Shown: positions 61,784 to 64,000 of the stretch, piece by piece
Position numbering within the stretch: the first letter of the stretch is position 1
Layout of the letters: every line of letters begins with the position of its first letter
Assembly (NCBI RefSeq): GCF_016937515.1
Contig: NZ_JAFHKM010000002.1
Coordinates: forward strand, 3,405,001 to 3,469,000
Reading direction: 5' to 3'
Origin: Cohnella algarum
GTDB lineage: Bacteria; Bacillota; Bacilli; Paenibacillales; Paenibacillaceae
Length of the DNA stretch: 64,000 nucleotides
Notes under the pieces: generated by a model
Told to the model about the DNA's origin: nothing
The model's input: the letters and a program-made list of their open reading frames with translations, nothing else
Database searches by the model: none
Translations under genes and position numbers: made by a program

Positions 61784-61862
61784 AAGGCGGAAAATTCGGG
61801 CACATTCGGCATTTCGAGCGGTTTTCGGCGTCATGAAGGCGGAGAATTCGGACACATTCGGC
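61784..61862. repeat. Two-copy direct repeat with 52-bp spacing
   Basis: AAGGCGGAAAATTCGGGCAC with a following ATTCGGC at 61784, and a near copy with two changes at 61836, exactly 52 bp later. They lie between the convergent asparaginase and AraC genes. Confidence 0.85.
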
Positions 61863-61874
61863 GCGCGAGACCGG

Positions 61875-62735
61875 TCACCGGACCTGCGTCCGGTAATCGC
61901 TCGGCGACTGCCCGTATTGCCGCCGGAACTGCTTGGAGAAATAAAGCGCATCGGCGAATCCGACGGAAGAGGCGATTTGCTCGATCGTCAGCTCCGGCCG
62001 CTCCCGGAGCAGCCTGCGGCCGTGATCCACTCTCGTTCGCGTAAGAAACGCGATCGGCGTCAGCCCCGTGCTCCGGCGGAAGATTCGGGAAAGATACGCC
62101 CGGTTGTACCCGAGCGCCTCGGCCATCGCTTCGATCGTCACCGGCTCCGCGTATTGGGTGGACAAATATCCCGCGATCTGGCGCACCAGCTCCTCGGCAT
62201 GGGAATCGGGCCTCAGCCGCGCCGGCCGCAAGCCCTCGGAGGCCGCCTGCAGCCCGGCAAGCATGAGGTGCAGATGACCGGCCGCTTCAAGCGAAGCGGA
62301 AGACCTCCTGGAACGGAAAGCCTCGTATATTTTTTTGCAGCGTTCCCCCGCTTTTTTGTCGCCGCGCGAATCGACGATCGGAACATCCGGGCCGAGCCCG
62401 GCTTCCGCGACGAGATTCGCCGCGTTTTTTCCCGAAAACGCGACCCAGCGATAATGCCAAGGTTCCTGCTCGTCGGATACGTAACTGACCAGCTGCCCGG
62501 GCCGAATGAGAAAGCTGTGTCCGCCCCGCAGCTCCGCGCTCTTATCTTCGGTAACAAATGTCCCGCGCCCCGAGATGACATCATGGAACAAATAGTAATC
62601 GACGATTTTCGGTCCGACCCGATGGCTCGGACGGGTTTGGCTTTCGCCCGCGAACAGGACGGCAAGCTCCGGCTCGTAACCGGGATCTAAGAGCACGGGA
62701 TTCGATGCCACATGGTATGTCGGCGATTTCGGCAT
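61875..62735 (-). CDS. AraC family transcriptional regulator
   Basis: A 286-residue protein with an N-terminal cupin-type sensing domain (GHSFLIRPGQLVSYVSDEQEPWHYRW) and a C-terminal double helix-turn-helix (VTIEAMAEALGYNRAYLSRIFRR, IASSVGFADALYFSKQFRRQYG). The ATG at 62735 follows AAGGAGGCC. It diverges from galK, so galactose or galactoside control of galK is a reasonable inference. The fold matches MsmR/RafR-type sugar regulators. Confidence 0.93.
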   Translation of the reverse strand: MPKSPTYHVASNPVLLDPGYEPELAVLFAGESQTRPSHRVGPKIVDYYLFHDVISGRGTFVTEDKSAELRGGHSFLIRPGQLVSYVSDEQEPWHYRWVAFSGKNAANLVAEAGLGPDVPIVDSRGDKKAGERCKKIYEAFRSRRSSASLEAAGHLHLMLAGLQAASEGLRPARLRPDSHAEELVRQIAGYLSTQYAEPVTIEAMAEALGYNRAYLSRIFRRSTGLTPIAFLTRTRVDHGRRLLRERPELTIEQIASSVGFADALYFSKQFRRQYGQSPSDYRTQVR

Positions 62736-62835
62736 GTCGCGGCCTCCTTGTCTGCGCATTTATTTTACCATGCCAAGGCGCGATTTCGGGAGACCGAAGT
62801 CACATTTCTCCATATGAAGCGCACATCCCGCCATT

Positions 62836-62862
62836 TTGCGCGGGCAGAGGATTCTATATACT
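62836..62862 (+). promoter_or_regulatory. Possible galK promoter
   Basis: TTGCGC (62836-62841) and TATACT (62857-62862) with a short 15-bp spacer. The sub-optimal spacing would fit activation by the divergent AraC protein. Confidence 0.35.
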
Positions 62863-62905
62863 GATAGTAACCAATCTGTTTCAAACAAGGAGAGAGGAAA
62901 GGCAT

Positions 62906-64000
62906 ATGCCGCAAATTTCGGAACTGAAACGGGAGTTTACGCAGCGCTTCGGCGGGAGCGAAGACGAGATTCGCGTTTTTCACGCCCCGGGTCGCGTCAA
63001 TCTGATCGGGGAGCATACGGATTACAACGGCGGCGCGGTGTTCCCGGCCGCGCTCACGTTCGGGACGACGCTGCTCATTCGCAAGCGCGGCGACCGGCAG
63101 CTGGGTCTGGCTTCGACCAACTTTCCGCTTTCGCATGCGATACCGGTCGACGGGATCGTTTTCAAAGAAGAAGACGATTGGATGAACTACCCGAAAGGGA
63201 TCGTATGGGAATTGGCGTTTCGCGGCATCGGGCTGTCGACGGGCTACGATCTGCTTTTTCACGGGGAAATTCCGAACGGCGCCGGATTGTCCTCCTCCGC
63301 GTCGATCGAGGTCGTAACCGCCTACGCGCTTCTGATCATGGAAGGACGCAAGGCCGACACCGTCGAAATCGCCGTCTGGTCGCAGCATGCGGAAAACGAA
63401 TTCGTCGGCGTCAAATGCGGCATTATGGACCAGTTCGCCGTCGCCAACGGGAAAAAGGAGCACGCGATCCATCTGAACTGCGACACGCTCGACTACGAGC
63501 TTGTCCCGTTCCGCTCGGGCGACTGCAAGCTGATTATCGGCAACACGAACAAACGCCGCGGCCTCGTCGATTCCAAATACAACGAGCGCCGCTCCCAGTG
63601 CGAGCAGGCGGTCAAGGACCTTCGCTCCGTTTTCCCGGAGCTGCAACTGCTCGGACAGCTGACGCTCGAAGAATACCGGGCGAACGAATCCCGCATCGAA
63701 GACGAGACCGTCCGCCGGAGAGCGCGGCACGTCGCGGAAGAAATCGACCGCGTGAAGCGGTCGATCGAGGTGCTGACGCGGGGCGACCTGGCCGCCTTCG
63801 GGACGCTGATGAACGCTTCGCACGATTCGCTGCGCGATCTGTACGAAGTCACGGGAGCCGAACTCGACGCGATGGTCGATGCCGCGCGCGAAGTGCCGGG
63901 CGTGCTCGGTTCCCGCATGACGGGCGCCGGATTCGGCGGGTGCACGATTTCGCTCGTGCGCGATTCTTCGGTCAACCGGTTCATTGAAGAGGTAGGCGCC
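62906..64000 (+). CDS. galK: Galactokinase (runs off the window end)
   Basis: The ATG follows GAGAGGAAAGG. The galactokinase signature GRVNLIGEHTDYNGG is at about residues 29-43, the ATP-binding GHMP motif GAGLSSSASIE near 131, the catalytic Asp region VKCGIMDQFA near 175, and TGAGFGGCTISL near the C-terminus. It lacks only the final residues, cut by the window edge. It phosphorylates alpha-D-galactose for the Leloir pathway. galE and galT would be expected beyond the edge. Confidence 0.95.
   Translation, partial: MPQISELKREFTQRFGGSEDEIRVFHAPGRVNLIGEHTDYNGGAVFPAALTFGTTLLIRKRGDRQLGLASTNFPLSHAIPVDGIVFKEEDDWMNYPKGIVWELAFRGIGLSTGYDLLFHGEIPNGAGLSSSASIEVVTAYALLIMEGRKADTVEIAVWSQHAENEFVGVKCGIMDQFAVANGKKEHAIHLNCDTLDYELVPFRSGDCKLIIGNTNKRRGLVDSKYNERRSQCEQAVKDLRSVFPELQLLGQLTLEEYRANESRIEDETVRRRARHVAEEIDRVKRSIEVLTRGDLAAFGTLMNASHDSLRDLYEVTGAELDAMVDAAREVPGVLGSRMTGAGFGGCTISLVRDSSVNRFIEEVGA

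Overview
The window reads as a chromosomal stretch of a GC-rich, low-copy Firmicute of the Paenibacillaceae (Paenibacillus/Cohnella-like). This is inferred from gene content: YesM/YesN two-component systems beside sugar ABC transporters, DUF2264, DUF1904 and DUF1294 genes, an LPXTG/SpaA surface protein, a paeninodin-like leader peptide, AraR with araDB, and strong AGGAGG ribosome-binding sites. No rRNA or tRNA gene was found.

Layout. 1-5.74 kb: late cobalamin operon (cobU end, cbiB, cobS, cobD, cobQ, cobO). 5.8-10 kb: a promoter, small ORF and terminator, then eleven 51/52-bp tandem repeats, rtcB RNA ligase, an AAA+ ATPase and Hsp20. 10-17.5 kb: one giant wall-anchored adhesin with 14 SpaA-type repeats. 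17.8-27.8 kb: DUF1904, DUF1294, a YesN/YesM system, a sugar ABC transporter and a DUF2264 gene. 27.9-30 kb: a palindromic 52-bp repeat array interrupted by an IS110-family element. 30-34 kb: LCP protein, bactofilin, M23 peptidase and ParM-like actin. 34-40.7 kb: aldo/keto reductase, an 11-repeat secreted protein, a small RiPP-like peptide gene and an FMN-binding glutamate-synthase-like protein. 40.8-45.5 kb: the nag operon with its RpiR regulator and an unrecognised protein. 45.7-46.3 kb: a second palindromic 52-bp array. 46.3-51 kb: D-hydroxyacid dehydrogenase, then a c-di-GMP operon (EAL, unknown, CBS-GGDEF) behind a c-di-GMP-I riboswitch, a tautomerase and a HAD phosphatase. 51.1-52.4 kb: the remains of two divergent genes joined by an apparent deletion. 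52.6-56.4 kb: araR, araD, araB with AraR-like operators. 56.4-64 kb: FAD oxidoreductase, PMT mannosyltransferase with a GT2 partner, asparaginase, AraC regulator and galK (runs off the end).

The strongest unusual signal is the IS110 element. It sits in the middle of a palindrome of the 52-bp array. Its non-coding left end forms two hairpins whose loops carry an 8-nt copy of the target half-site (TTGAGTAA) and an 8-nt copy of the element's own right end (CGTATAAA), as expected for a bridge RNA. Three further repeat families in the window share the 52-bp spacing, close to five helical turns.

Caution: at least eight genes carry single-base frameshifts, mostly one base missing in or near short homopolymers. 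This pattern could be sequencing or assembly error rather than gene decay, and it affects cobQ, rtcB, the DUF2264 gene, the transposase, the repeat protein, a small c-di-GMP operon gene, the FAD oxidoreductase and a yesN remnant.
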